Positions 33,981-43,313 of a stretch of 46,152 nt of DNA are shown piece after piece. Position 1 is the stretch's first letter, and each line of letters begins with the position of its first letter. Location of the stretch: positions 1 through 46,152 of the forward strand of contig NZ_JAEEAP010000017.1 in assembly GCF_016103465.1 (NCBI RefSeq), given 5' to 3'. The DNA is from Streptomyces sabulosicollis. Lineage in GTDB: Bacteria; Actinomycetota; Actinomycetes; Streptomycetales; Streptomycetaceae. Under the pieces are notes generated by a model, which saw only the letters and a program-made list of their open reading frames with translations, had not been told where the DNA came from and made no database searches. Position numbers and translations under genes: made by a program.

Positions 33981-34964
33981 TTACTTGATCTCCACGCGGG
34001 CGTCGTCGCGGACCTTCGCGGTGATCTCACCGGCCTCGTCGAGCGACATGCTCTTGCCGGACAGCGCCGCGGCCGTGTCGGAGACGACCACGTAGCCCAC
34101 CGTGCTGTGGTCGCCCCACATGCAGATCGGGATCGAGAAGCCCTTGGTGGGTATGCCGCTGGAGCCGGAGTCGCCGGTCGGCGTGAACTTGGTGTTCTGG
34201 CACTTCATCACGGCGTTCTCGAAGCCGCTGGGCGTCACCGTCTCCGGGCTGCCCACGAGCTCGGCCTTCATCCCGCTACTGGTCGAGGAGTCCTTCTCGG
34301 CCTCCTCCGCGATCTTGGCGAAGGCGCCGTCGACCACCGCCTCGGGGTCCTTCACCTCGCCCCAGACCCCGTTGAGCTGCAGCTTCTTCATGCTCATGCC
34401 CTCGCCGGACTTGTAGTCCGCGCTCACGGTTTCGGGGTTGGTGACGCCGAACTTCTCGAAGTCGTCGGCGTCCGAGGAGGTGAGCCCGCCCCCGCCGGAG
34501 GAACTCTTGGCGTAGTCGCCGGCCACCGTCGCGGGGGTGGTGAGCTTGTACCGCTTGCCGTCGTCGGCGACCTTACCGCCGCCACCGCTGTCGTCCCCGC
34601 CCTGGAAGACCAGGACGCCGCCGACGACCGCGGCCACCACGACCACCGCGCCGATCGCGATCGCCAGGCCCTTCTTCTTGCCGCCGCCCTGGCCCGGCCC
34701 CGGCTGGTACGGGCCCGGCATGCCCGGCTGGCCGTACGGCGGCTGCTGCTGGGCGTACGGGTTCGGCTGCTGGCCGTAGGGGCCCGGCTGCCCCTGCGGC
34801 TGCCCGGGGTAGCCGTAGCCCGGCTGGGGCGGCTGCTGCGGCTGGCCGTAGGGACCCGGCTGCTGCGGGTAGCCGTAGCCGGGCTGGCCGGCCGCTCCAC
34901 CCTGTCCGTAGGGACCCGGCTGTTGGGGCTGCTGGCCGTAGGGGCCCGGCTGGTTGTAGCTCAT
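33981..34964 (-). CDS. membrane protein with Pro/Tyr/Gly-rich tail (paralog B)
   Basis: Unrecognised protein of 327 residues. About 95 N-terminal residues are Gln/Pro/Tyr/Gly-rich (many GPYGQ and GYGYP units), ending in GGGKKK before one membrane helix (AIAIGAVVVVAAVVGGVLVF). The exported part contains YKLTTPATVAGDY, LNGVWGEVKDPE, a first Cys in VMKCQNTKF and a second in IPICMWGD, ending in ITAKVRDDARVEIK. These stretches are shared almost unchanged with paralog C. The ATG follows GAGGG with six-base spacing. It is middle gene of the three-gene operon. Function unknown. Confidence 0.82.
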   Translation of the reverse strand: MSYNQPGPYGQQPQQPGPYGQGGAAGQPGYGYPQQPGPYGQPQQPPQPGYGYPGQPQGQPGPYGQQPNPYAQQQPPYGQPGMPGPYQPGPGQGGGKKKGLAIAIGAVVVVAAVVGGVLVFQGGDDSGGGGKVADDGKRYKLTTPATVAGDYAKSSSGGGGLTSSDADDFEKFGVTNPETVSADYKSGEGMSMKKLQLNGVWGEVKDPEAVVDGAFAKIAEEAEKDSSTSSGMKAELVGSPETVTPSGFENAVMKCQNTKFTPTGDSGSSGIPTKGFSIPICMWGDHSTVGYVVVSDTAAALSGKSMSLDEAGEITAKVRDDARVEIK

Positions 34965-35018
34965 CTGTATCCCTCGTTAGAAAAACGTGCTGTTGTGTTG
35001 CTCTGCGCCGGCCGCGGG

Positions 35019-35954
35019 CTAGCCGTCGATCTCGACGCGGGCGTCCTCGCGCACCTTGGCCGTGATGCCGGCGGCGTCCTCAAGGGACATGCCACCGCCG
35101 AGCACCGCGGCCGCCGGGTCCGCCATGACCGTCACGCCCAGGGTGTCCTTGTCGCCCCAGACGCACGCGGGGGCCTCCATGGATCCCTGATCCGAGGTGA
35201 ACTTCATGGACTGGCACTTCAGGACGTCCCCGTCGAAGCCGTCCGGCGAGAACGACTGGGGGCTCCCCTTGGCCTGCGCGGTGCCGTTGTCCCGCAGCGT
35301 CTTGACGATGACCGCCAGCGCGAGGTCCGCGCCCCGCTCCGGGTCGGTCACATCGCCCCAGACGCCGGTGAACTTCAGCATCTCCTTGCCGGAGGTCTGG
35401 TAGTCGGCCGCCACCAGGTGCGGGTCCTTGACGACCGGCACCTGCTGGAGGTCCTTCCGGCCCGCCGCGGACAGGTCGCTGTCGTCCGTGCCCGAGCCCT
35501 GGCGCTCGTAGTCCGAGGCCACCGTCTTGGGCGTGGTGAGCTTGTACGGACCGCCGCTGCCGCCGCCGAACAGCGCGAACGCCCCCGCCCCCAGCGCCGC
35601 CACGACCACCACCGCGCCGACCGCGAGCCCCACCTTCCTGCCCTTACCGGCGCCACCGGCCGCCGGCCCCGGGGGCTGCGGCGTCTGGGACCCGCCGTAG
35701 TAGCCCGGGCCCTGCTGGGGCGCGGGGCCCGGCTGGGGCGGCTGCGGCGGCTGACCGTAAGGGTTCGCGGGCTGAGGATGGCCATAGCCGCCCCCGGACC
35801 CGCCGTACGGGCCCGGGCCGTAGCCGCCCTGCGGCGGCCCGCCGTAGCCCGGTGTCTGCGCGTACGGATTGGGCACGGGAGGCTGACCGGCGCCGTACGG
35901 CCCTGGCTGGCCCCCATAGGGGCCGGGCTGCGGCGGCGGCTGCTGATGGCTCAT
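35019..35954 (-). CDS. membrane protein with Pro/Tyr/Gly-rich tail (paralog C)
   Basis: Unrecognised protein of 311 residues and first gene of the three-paralog operon. The tail is about 100 residues of Pro/Tyr/Gly/Gln (PQPGPYGGQPGPYG at the start), followed by GKGRK and one helix (VGLAVGAVVVVAALGAGAFALF). The exported domain holds YKLTTPKTVASDY, FTGVWGDVTDPE, Cys in VLKCQSMKF and PACVWGD, and ends ITAKVREDARVEIDG. The ATG (35952-35954) has AAGGAGAG before it; the longer frame is unlikely. It is divergent from valS with 118 bp between. Function unknown. Confidence 0.83.
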   Translation of the reverse strand: MSHQQPPPQPGPYGGQPGPYGAGQPPVPNPYAQTPGYGGPPQGGYGPGPYGGSGGGYGHPQPANPYGQPPQPPQPGPAPQQGPGYYGGSQTPQPPGPAAGGAGKGRKVGLAVGAVVVVAALGAGAFALFGGGSGGPYKLTTPKTVASDYERQGSGTDDSDLSAAGRKDLQQVPVVKDPHLVAADYQTSGKEMLKFTGVWGDVTDPERGADLALAVIVKTLRDNGTAQAKGSPQSFSPDGFDGDVLKCQSMKFTSDQGSMEAPACVWGDKDTLGVTVMADPAAAVLGGGMSLEDAAGITAKVREDARVEIDG

Positions 35955-36072
35955 GTGCCTCTCCTTATGCGCATGACAGGTTCCAAACATCCTTCCCGAC
36001 GCCCTCGGGAGCCTTGGCGCCGGGGCCACAACGGGTTCGTAACGGAAGGCCGCGGCCCTTTAGACTGCGGGC

Positions 36073-38706
36073 GTGACCGAGAACTCTTCGCAGCGCCCCA
36101 CGAGCGGGCCGAACAGCCACCCCGAACTGCCGACCCAGTACGCGCCGGCCGACGTAGAGGGGCCGCTGTACGAGCGCTGGGTAGAGCGCGGTTACTTCGA
36201 GGCGGACGCGAAGAGCGACAAAGAGCCCTACACCATCGTCATCCCGCCCCCCAATGTGACCGGCTCGCTCCACCTCGGCCATGCCTTCGAGCACACGATC
36301 ATCGATGCGCTCACCCGGCGCAAGCGAATGCAGGGCTTTGAGACGCTCTGGCAGCCGGGGATGGACCACGCCGGTATCGCCACGCAGAACGTGGTCGAGC
36401 GCGAGCTGGCCAAGGAGGGCGTCTCCCGCCACGACCTGGGCCGCGAGGCGTTCGTCGAGCGCGTCTGGCAGTGGAAGAGCGAGTCCGGCGGGCAGATCTC
36501 CGGCCAGATGCGGCGCCTGGGCGACGGCGTGGCCTGGAACCGCGAGCGTTTCACCATGGACGAGGGGCTCTCCAAGGCCGTCCAGACGATCTTCAAGCGG
36601 CTGTACGAGGACGAGCTGATCTACCGCGCCGAGCGCATCATCAACTGGTGCCCGCGCTGCCTCACGGCCATCTCGGACATCGAGGTCGAGTACGACGACG
36701 ATGACGGCGAACTCGTCTCGATCCGGTACGGCGAGGGGGAGTCGTCCATCGTCGTCGCCACCACCCGCGCCGAGACGATGCTGGGCGACACCGCGGTCGC
36801 CGTCCACCCCGACGACGAGCGCTACCGCCACCTGGTCGGCACCGAGATCGAGCTGCCGCTCACCGGCCGCCGGATCCCGATCGTCGCCGACGAGCACGTC
36901 GACCCCGAGTTCGGCACCGGCGCGGTCAAGGTCACCCCGGCCCACGACCCGAACGACTTCGAGATCGGGCAGCGGCACGGCCTGCCGAACCTGACCGTCA
37001 TGGACGAGCACGCGGTCATCACCGCCCACGGCCCCTTCCAGGGCCTGGACCGCCTGGAGGCGCGCAGCGCCGTCGTCGGCGCCCTGCGCGCCGAGGGCCG
37101 GATCGTCGCCGAGAAGCGCCCGTACACCCACTCCGTGGGCCACTGCTCGCGTTGCAAGACGACCATCGAGCCGCGGCTGTCCATGCAGTGGTGGGTCAAG
37201 GTCGGCCCGCTGGCCAAGGCCGCGGGCGACGCGGTCCGCGACGGCCGGGTGAAGATCCACCCGGAGGAGATGTCGAAGCGCTACTTCGACTGGGTCGACA
37301 ACCTCCACGACTGGTGCATCTCGCGCCAGCTGTGGTGGGGCCACCGGATCCCGGTCTGGTACGGGCCGAACGGCGAGGTCGTCTGCGTCGGACCGGACGA
37401 GGAGCCCCCGGGCGGCGAGGGCTGGCACCAGGACAGCGACGTCCTGGACACCTGGTTCTCCTCCGGCCTGTGGCCGTTCTCCACGCTCGGCTGGCCCGGG
37501 CGGACCGAGAGCCTGGAGAAGTTCTATCCGAACTCGGTCCTGGTCACCGGCTACGACATCCTCTTCTTCTGGGTCGCCCGGATGATGATGTTCGGCCTGT
37601 ACGCGATGGACGGCACCCCGCCGTTCCACACCATCGCGCTGCACGGCATGGTCCGTGACCAGTTCGGCAAGAAGATGTCCAAGTCCTTTGGGAACGCGGT
37701 CAATCCGCTGGACTGGATGGACGCCTACGGATCGGACGCGGTCCGCTTCACCCTGGCCCGGGGCGCCAACCCCGGCGTGGACGTCCCCATCGGCGAGGAC
37801 TGGGTCCAGGCGTCCCGCAACTTCGCCAACAAGATCTGGAACGCGACCCGCTTCGCGCTGATGAACGGCGCCACGGTCGAGGGCGAACTGCCCGCCCCCG
37901 AGCGGCTGTCCGCCACCGACCGCTGGATCCTGTCCCGGCTGAACGCCGTGGTCGCCGAGGTCGACGCGTACTACGAGGACTACCAGTTCGCCAAGCTCTC
38001 CGACGTCCTCTACCACTTCGCGTGGGACGAGGTCTTCGACTGGTACGTCGAGCTGTCCAAGACCACCTTCGCCAAGGGCGGCCCGGAGGCCGACGCCGCC
38101 CGGCGCGTCCTCGGCGAGGTCCTGGACGTCACGCTGCGGCTGCTGCACCCGGTGGTCCCGTTCGTCACCGAGAAGCTGTGGACCTCGCTGACCGGCCAGG
38201 AGTCCGTCGTCATCGCCGACTGGCCGGGCGACAGCGGCTTCCGGGACGAGGCGGCCGAGCGGGAGATCGAGAACCTCCAGCAGGTGGTCACCGAGGTCCG
38301 CCGGTTCCGTGCCGACCAGGGCCTCCAGCCCGGTCAGCGGGTCCCGGCCCGGCTGGAGCTGTCCGGCACCTCGCTCGCCGCCCACGAGGACGCGATGCGG
38401 TCACTGCTGCGCCTCCAGCCGGCCGGTGAGGACTTCACGGCCACCGCCTCGCTGCCGGTCGCTGGCGCGACCGTGGCGCTGGACCTGTCCGGCGCGATCG
38501 ACGTCGAGGCCGAGCGCAAGCGGCTGGCCAAGGATCTCGCCGCGGCCGAGAAGGACAAGGCGCAGACGACCGCGAAGCTGTCCAACGAGGGCTTCCTGGC
38601 CAAGGCCCCCGACCACGTCGTGGAGAAGATCCGCACCCGGCGGGCGACCGCCGAGGCGGATATCGCCCGGATCACCGCCCAGTTGGCGGCCTTGCCCAAG
38701 GGCTGA
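36073..38706 (+). CDS. valS: valyl-tRNA synthetase
   Basis: Charges tRNA-Val; class I synthetase, 877 residues. HLGH is at residues 67-70 and KMSKS at 534-538. The editing (CP1) domain lies between them, with [13 protein letters not shown] and the [12 protein letters not shown] motif. A C-terminal coiled-coil arm with many Glu/Lys/Ala ([18 protein letters not shown]) is typical of ValS. The start is GTG at 36073 giving [10 protein letters not shown]. There is no T-box structure obvious in the 118-bp upstream region. It is divergent from the paralog operon. Confidence 0.97.
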   Translation: MTENSSQRPTSGPNSHPELPTQYAPADVEGPLYERWVERGYFEADAKSDKEPYTIVIPPPNVTGSLHLGHAFEHTIIDALTRRKRMQGFETLWQPGMDHAGIATQNVVERELAKEGVSRHDLGREAFVERVWQWKSESGGQISGQMRRLGDGVAWNRERFTMDEGLSKAVQTIFKRLYEDELIYRAERIINWCPRCLTAISDIEVEYDDDDGELVSIRYGEGESSIVVATTRAETMLGDTAVAVHPDDERYRHLVGTEIELPLTGRRIPIVADEHVDPEFGTGAVKVTPAHDPNDFEIGQRHGLPNLTVMDEHAVITAHGPFQGLDRLEARSAVVGALRAEGRIVAEKRPYTHSVGHCSRCKTTIEPRLSMQWWVKVGPLAKAAGDAVRDGRVKIHPEEMSKRYFDWVDNLHDWCISRQLWWGHRIPVWYGPNGEVVCVGPDEEPPGGEGWHQDSDVLDTWFSSGLWPFSTLGWPGRTESLEKFYPNSVLVTGYDILFFWVARMMMFGLYAMDGTPPFHTIALHGMVRDQFGKKMSKSFGNAVNPLDWMDAYGSDAVRFTLARGANPGVDVPIGEDWVQASRNFANKIWNATRFALMNGATVEGELPAPERLSATDRWILSRLNAVVAEVDAYYEDYQFAKLSDVLYHFAWDEVFDWYVELSKTTFAKGGPEADAARRVLGEVLDVTLRLLHPVVPFVTEKLWTSLTGQESVVIADWPGDSGFRDEAAEREIENLQQVVTEVRRFRADQGLQPGQRVPARLELSGTSLAAHEDAMRSLLRLQPAGEDFTATASLPVAGATVALDLSGAIDVEAERKRLAKDLAAAEKDKAQTTAKLSNEGFLAKAPDHVVEKIRTRRATAEADIARITAQLAALPKG

Positions 38707-38764
38707 CCAAAAGGGCTGACCGACCGAGGACCGGCCGAGAGCCGGTCGTGGCACCGACCGCCAC

Positions 38765-38797
38765 AGCGCCCCCGCCGGAAACCCCGGCGGGGGCGCT
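38765..38797 (+). terminator. valS terminator
   Basis: Perfect 14-bp stem: AGCGCCCCCGCCGG (38765-38778) pairs with 38784-38797, five-base loop. Confidence 0.85.
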
Positions 38798-38947
38798 CGC
38801 GCGCGAGGGGTGTGCGATGTGCCACAGACCTCCCGGAGGCGCCGCACAGACGCCCCACAGGCACCTCATAGCGATGCGCCACCGGGAACCAAACACTGCC
38901 TTCCGGGAGTTATCCGGCCGTACGTCCCGGAAGGAGCTCTCCCCTCC

Positions 38948-40402
38948 ATGAACAAGCCGCTGAGAAGGGCATCGGTGTTCTCGATGCTGCTCGTGCTGGC
39001 CCTGCTCGCCTGGGTCACCTATGTGCAGTTGGCGAGAGGCGACAGTCTCCGGGAGAACCCGCGCAACGCCCGGGTGGCCATCTCCGAGTACGCCGGGCCG
39101 CTGGGCGACATCATCGCCGGCGGCAAGCCGGTCACCGGCTCGGCCGCCACCAACGGCGACCTGAAGTACAAGCGCACCTACACCGACGGAAAGCTCTGGG
39201 CGCCGATCACCGGGTATGCCTCCCAGTCCTACGGCAGCACCCAGCTGGAGGCCCTGGAGCGGCAGGTGCTCGACGGCTCCGACAGCCGGCTGAAGAACCC
39301 GCTCGAGGCGGTGACGCGGGAGCGGTCCAAGCCCGGCGATGTGATCACCACGATCAATCCGGCCGCGCAGAAGGCCGCCTACGAGGGGCTGGGGAACAAG
39401 ACCGGCGCGGCCGTGGCGATCGACCCCACCACCGGCGCCGTCCTGGCCCTGGCCAGCACCCCCTCGTACGACCCGGGCACCTTCGCGGGCTCCTCCTCGG
39501 CCGACCAGAAGGCGTGGTCCAAGCTCCAGAAGGACGAGAAGCAGCCGATGCTGAACCGCGCGCTGCGCCAGACGTACCCGCCGGGCTCGACCTTCAAGGT
39601 CCTGGTCGCCGCCGCCGCGCTGGAGAACGGGCTGTACTCGTCGGTGGACGAGCCGACCAAGAGCCCGGATCCGTACCGGCTGCCGGGCACGGTCACCGAT
39701 ATGCACAACGAGAACAGGTCGGCGCCCTGCGAGAACGCGACGATACGCACCGCCCTGCAGTACTCGTGCAACACGGTCTTCGCGAAGATGGCCGTGGACC
39801 TGGGCCAGTCCAAGGTGGCGGCGCAGGCCAAGAAGCTGGGCTTCGACAACGCCGAGCTGGACATCCCGGTGCGCGCCGCGAAGAGCACCTACCCCAGCGG
39901 GATGAACGACTCGCAGACGGCCCTGACCGGTATGGGGCAGTTCGATGTAACGGCCACCCCGCTGCAGATGGCGATGGTCTCCTCGGCCATCGCGAACGAC
40001 GGCAAGCTGATGACCCCGTACGAGGTCGACCGCACCACGGACGGCAGCGCGTCCGCCCTGGACCGGACGTCGACCAAAACCTACGGCCAGGCGATGTCCC
40101 GGCACACCGCGTCCGAGCTGCGGTCCGCGATGCGGACGGTCGTGGACCAGGGCACCGGGACCAACGCGAAGATCCCCGGGGTGACGGTGGGCGGCAAGAC
40201 CGGCACCGCCCAGCACGGTGAGAACAACAGCGCCAATCCGTACGCGTGGTTCATCAGTTACGCGGACGCCGGCGGCGGCCACAAGGTCGCGGTCGCGGTG
40301 GTGGTCGAGGACAGCGACGCGGCCCGCGCCGACATCTCCGGCGGCGGTCTGGCGGGACCGATCGCCAAGTCGATGATGAAGGCGGCCCTGGCCGGCGAGT
40401 GA
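38948..40402 (+). CDS. class B penicillin-binding protein (PbpA-like transpeptidase)
   Basis: Peptidoglycan DD-transpeptidase of 484 residues, anchored by one N-terminal helix (VFSMLLVLALLAWVTYVQLA). The catalytic motifs are STFK at 214-217, SCN at 273-275 and KTGT at 417-420. The dimerisation region (ENPRNARVAISEYAGPLGDI, residues 36-55) precedes the transpeptidase domain. It is short and lacks PASTA domains, like the actinobacterial PbpA coupled with FtsW/RodA, but here no SEDS partner or pknB cluster is adjacent. The ATG is preceded by GGAAGGAG with about 12-base spacing. It is isolated by terminators between valS and folC. Confidence 0.93.
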   Translation: MNKPLRRASVFSMLLVLALLAWVTYVQLARGDSLRENPRNARVAISEYAGPLGDIIAGGKPVTGSAATNGDLKYKRTYTDGKLWAPITGYASQSYGSTQLEALERQVLDGSDSRLKNPLEAVTRERSKPGDVITTINPAAQKAAYEGLGNKTGAAVAIDPTTGAVLALASTPSYDPGTFAGSSSADQKAWSKLQKDEKQPMLNRALRQTYPPGSTFKVLVAAAALENGLYSSVDEPTKSPDPYRLPGTVTDMHNENRSAPCENATIRTALQYSCNTVFAKMAVDLGQSKVAAQAKKLGFDNAELDIPVRAAKSTYPSGMNDSQTALTGMGQFDVTATPLQMAMVSSAIANDGKLMTPYEVDRTTDGSASALDRTSTKTYGQAMSRHTASELRSAMRTVVDQGTGTNAKIPGVTVGGKTGTAQHGENNSANPYAWFISYADAGGGHKVAVAVVVEDSDAARADISGGGLAGPIAKSMMKAALAGE

Positions 40403-40516
40403 GCCGAAGGGGCGCGTCGCTGTCGTAAGGGAGTCGTGCGCAGGGAGCGAGGGCTGCGATCGATGTGCGGCTGCCGCCGCGTGGGCGACCGAGCACGTCG
40501 ACCGTCGGCGGGGGCA

Positions 40517-40540
40517 CCTCCCAGCGGTAGCTGGGGGAGG
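40517..40540. repeat. short imperfect palindrome resembling a repeated Streptomyces element
   Basis: CCTCCCAGC-GGTA-GCTGGGGGAGG: an imperfect hairpin with a two-base bulge in the 241-bp gap between the PBP gene and folC (40403-40643). I recall very similar sequences at many intergenic sites in Streptomyces genomes. The gap has no supported gene. Confidence 0.6.
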
Positions 40541-40643
40541 CTTAGGCGCCCCGGAGGCGAGCCGCCTTGTCACCGATACCGGCTCGTGACCCGGCGGATG
40601 GCGCTGGCCCGGCTTGTCACCCCTCCCTCGTAGACTGGTCGGC

Positions 40644-42149
40644 GTGAGCGAGGAGCGCCCCCAGAACGAGTCCGACGAGTTCGAAGAGATCGTCGGAGCC
40701 GAGACCGACCGCGACCCCGATCTGGCGGTGATCGAGGCCGGCAGCCGGACGCTGCGCGCGCAGTCCGGGCCGCCGCAGGGGGACGGCATCCCGGCCCGCC
40801 CGGCCGACCCCGAGGTGGACCGCGCCCTGCGGGAGGTGGAGGGCGAGCTGGCCAGGCGCTGGCCGGAGACCAAGCTGGACCCGTCGCTGGTGCGGATCGA
40901 GTCGCTGATGGACATCCTCGGCTCGCCGCAGCGGGCCTATCCGTCGATCCACATCACCGGTACGAACGGCAAGACCAGCACCGCCCGCATGATCGAGTCG
41001 CTGCTGGGCGCCTTCGAGCTGCGCACCGGCCGCTACACGAGCCCCCACGTCCAGTCGATCACCGAGCGGATCAGCCTGGACGGGGCGCCGATCTCCGCCG
41101 AGCGGTTCATCGAGACCTACCAGGACATCCGGCCGTACATCGAGATGGTCGACGCCCAGCAGGAGCACCGGCTGTCCTTCTTCGAGGTGCTCACCGGCAT
41201 GGCGTACGCGGCCTTCGCGGACGCGCCGGTGGACATCGCGGTGGTCGAGGTCGGCATGGGCGGCTCCTGGGACGCCACCAATGTGATCGACGCGGGCGTC
41301 GCGGTGATCATGCCGATCTCGCTGGACCACACCGACCGGCTCGGCACCACCCCGGAGCAGATCGCCGTCGAGAAGGCCGGCATAGTGAAGCAGGACGCCA
41401 CCGTGGTGCTCGCGCAGCAGCCGGTGGAGGCCGCCTCCGTGGTGCTCAAGCGCGCCGTCGAGGTGGACGCCACGGTCGCCCGTGAGGGCATGGAGTTCGG
41501 CGTGCTGTCCCGGGAGGTGGCGGTCGGCGGCCAGCTGCTGACCCTGCGCGGCCTCGGCGGGGAGTACCCCGAGGTCTTCCTCCCGCTGCACGGCGCCCAC
41601 CAGGCGCACAACGCGGCGATGGCGCTGGCGGCCGTCGAGGCGTTCTTCGGCGTCGGCTCCCAGCACGCCCGCCCGCTCGACATCGAGACCATCCGTTCCG
41701 CCTTCGCCTCCGTGACCTCGCCCGGCCGGATGGAGGTCATGCGCCGCAGCCCCACCGTGGTGCTGGACGCCGCGCACAACCCCGCGGGCGCCCGCGCCGC
41801 CGCCGAGGCGGTCACCGAGTCCTTCGGCTTCAGCCGGCTGATCGGCGTGGTCGGGGCGAGCGACGGCAAGGACGTGCGCGGTCTGCTGGAAGCCTTCGAG
41901 CCGATCTTCGCCGAGGTCGTGGTGACCGGCAATTCCAGCCATCGCGCGATGGACCCGGACGAGCTGGCCGCGATCGCCGTGGAGGTCTTCGGCCCCGACC
42001 GGGTCCAGGTCGAGCCGCGGCTGGACGACGCCCTGGAGGCCGCCATCACCCTGGCGGAGGAAGAGGGCGAATACGCCGGAGCGGGCGTTCTGGTGACCGG
42101 ATCGGTGATCACGGTCGGCGAGGCCCGGCTCCTCCTGGGAAAGGGCTGA
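40644..42149 (+). CDS. folC: folylpolyglutamate synthase / dihydrofolate synthase
   Basis: Adds glutamate to dihydropteroate and folates, cytoplasmic. The product has 501 residues. The start is GTG giving MSEERPQNESDEFE. The ATP-binding loop GTNGKTST is at 106-113, SLDHTDRLG and DAAHNPAGARA are conserved ligase motifs. An acidic, disordered N-terminal extension of about 55 residues precedes the catalytic core. One base separates it from the DUF4233 gene, so the two are an operon, followed by ndk. Confidence 0.95.
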   Translation: MSEERPQNESDEFEEIVGAETDRDPDLAVIEAGSRTLRAQSGPPQGDGIPARPADPEVDRALREVEGELARRWPETKLDPSLVRIESLMDILGSPQRAYPSIHITGTNGKTSTARMIESLLGAFELRTGRYTSPHVQSITERISLDGAPISAERFIETYQDIRPYIEMVDAQQEHRLSFFEVLTGMAYAAFADAPVDIAVVEVGMGGSWDATNVIDAGVAVIMPISLDHTDRLGTTPEQIAVEKAGIVKQDATVVLAQQPVEAASVVLKRAVEVDATVAREGMEFGVLSREVAVGGQLLTLRGLGGEYPEVFLPLHGAHQAHNAAMALAAVEAFFGVGSQHARPLDIETIRSAFASVTSPGRMEVMRRSPTVVLDAAHNPAGARAAAEAVTESFGFSRLIGVVGASDGKDVRGLLEAFEPIFAEVVVTGNSSHRAMDPDELAAIAVEVFGPDRVQVEPRLDDALEAAITLAEEEGEYAGAGVLVTGSVITVGEARLLLGKG

Positions 42150-42150
42150 T

Positions 42151-42504
42151 ATGCGAACGCTGTGCGCTTCCACCCTCATCGGTGAGTTCTTCGTGATCGG
42201 CTTCGCCGGGCTGGTCGCGATGAAGACGTCCGGGCTGTCCATGGGCACCGTCTGGACGGTCAGCGGGATCGCCATGGGGCTGTGCGTGCTGCTGTGCGGG
42301 CTGCTGAGCCGTCCGGGCGCGGTGCAGATCGGCTGGGCCCTGCAGATCGGCCTGGTGCTGAGCGGTTTCGTGGTGACCACCATGTTCTTCCTCGGCGCGG
42401 TCTTCGCCGGGCTGTGGTGGGCCTCGGTCCACTTCGGCCGCAAGGTCGACGAGGCCAAGGCGCGGTTCGCCGCGTCCTCGGCCGCCTCACCTGACACTGC
42501 GTGA
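42151..42504 (+). CDS. DUF4233 membrane protein
   Basis: Predicted 117-residue membrane protein with four hydrophobic segments (LIGEFFVIGFAGLVAM, VWTVSGIAMGLCVLLCGLL, QIGWALQIGLVLSGF and VTTMFFLGAVFAGLWW). It is a DUF4233 protein, normally found directly after folC in actinobacteria, as here. The ATG follows folC after one base, so translation is probably coupled. Function unknown. Confidence 0.88.
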   Translation: MRTLCASTLIGEFFVIGFAGLVAMKTSGLSMGTVWTVSGIAMGLCVLLCGLLSRPGAVQIGWALQIGLVLSGFVVTTMFFLGAVFAGLWWASVHFGRKVDEAKARFAASSAASPDTA

Positions 42505-42579
42505 CGTGGCCGTCATTCCCCCATGTAGCCTCTGCCTCACAGCCCCACCCGCTTGTCTTTCCCCGAAGGAGCCCGCACC

Positions 42580-42993
42580 GTGAGCCAGCGCACGCTCGTC
42601 CTGCTCAAGCCCGACGCCGTCCGACGCGGACTGGTGGGCGAGATCCTGGGGCGGATCGAGAAGAAGGCGGGCTGGACGATCAGCGCCCTCGAGCTGCGTC
42701 AGCTGGACCGTGAGGTCCTGGAGCAGCACTACGCCGAGCACGTGGGCAAGCCGTTCTACGAGCCGCTGGTGGAGTTCATGGCCTCCGGTCCGGCCGTGGC
42801 CCTCGTGGTCGAGGGCGAGCGGGTGATCGAGGGCGTCCGGGCGCTGGCCGGGCCGACCGACCCGATCGCCGCCGCGCCGGGCTCCATCCGTGGCGATTTC
42901 GGCACCATCGTTCGGGAAAATCTGATCCATGCCTCCGACTCGGCGGAGTCCGCCGAACGGGAAATCAAGATTTTCTTTCCCGGGCTGGCCTGA
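42580..42993 (+). CDS. ndk: nucleoside diphosphate kinase
   Basis: Transfers the gamma-phosphate of ATP to NDPs; 137 residues. The catalytic His117 lies in NLIHASDS, and the KPDAVRRGLVGEI motif is near the N-terminus. The GTG at 42580 follows GAAGGAG; the longer frame from 42553 would add nine residues. It lies behind folC and the DUF4233 gene, as usual in Streptomyces. Confidence 0.97.
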   Translation: MSQRTLVLLKPDAVRRGLVGEILGRIEKKAGWTISALELRQLDREVLEQHYAEHVGKPFYEPLVEFMASGPAVALVVEGERVIEGVRALAGPTDPIAAAPGSIRGDFGTIVRENLIHASDSAESAEREIKIFFPGLA

Positions 42994-43061
42994 TCCAGAA
43001 CCGATCGACGCTGATCGGCCATCAGTTTGATCATCAGCTTGCCACACCCCTGCTGACCTGG

Positions 43062-43086
43062 GGGCGGTCGAATTACCCGGCCGCCC
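43062..43086 (+). terminator. ndk terminator
   Basis: GGGCGGTCG (43062-43070) pairs with CGGCCGCCC (43078-43086) with one G-U pair and a seven-base loop, followed by TTTGG. The rest of the 320-bp gap 42994-43313 should hold the mreB promoter; TACGAT (43212-43217) is a possible -10, with no clear -35. Confidence 0.75.
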
Positions 43087-43313
43087 TTTGGCATATGCGA
43101 GCCGATCGGGGGAACGCATCTCCGCGACACGACGTCACCATTAGAGGAGGCGGGGTCGTGTTCTGCTGACAATGGCGGAGGACCCCCGCAGCGTGTTCGA
43201 GCGGGCGTGACTACGATGAAGCTCCGCGCCTCGCAGCGCACACCCATCCTGCCGACCTCAAGCAAGCAATCGCTCCAGCAGGGAAGGCCTGACGTATCCT
43301 CATGGGGAACAAC

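Noticed and set aside
35955-36072. T-box leader before valS
   Set aside because: Only 118 bp are available, shared with a divergent operon, and no T-box sequence or terminator/antiterminator pair is visible.
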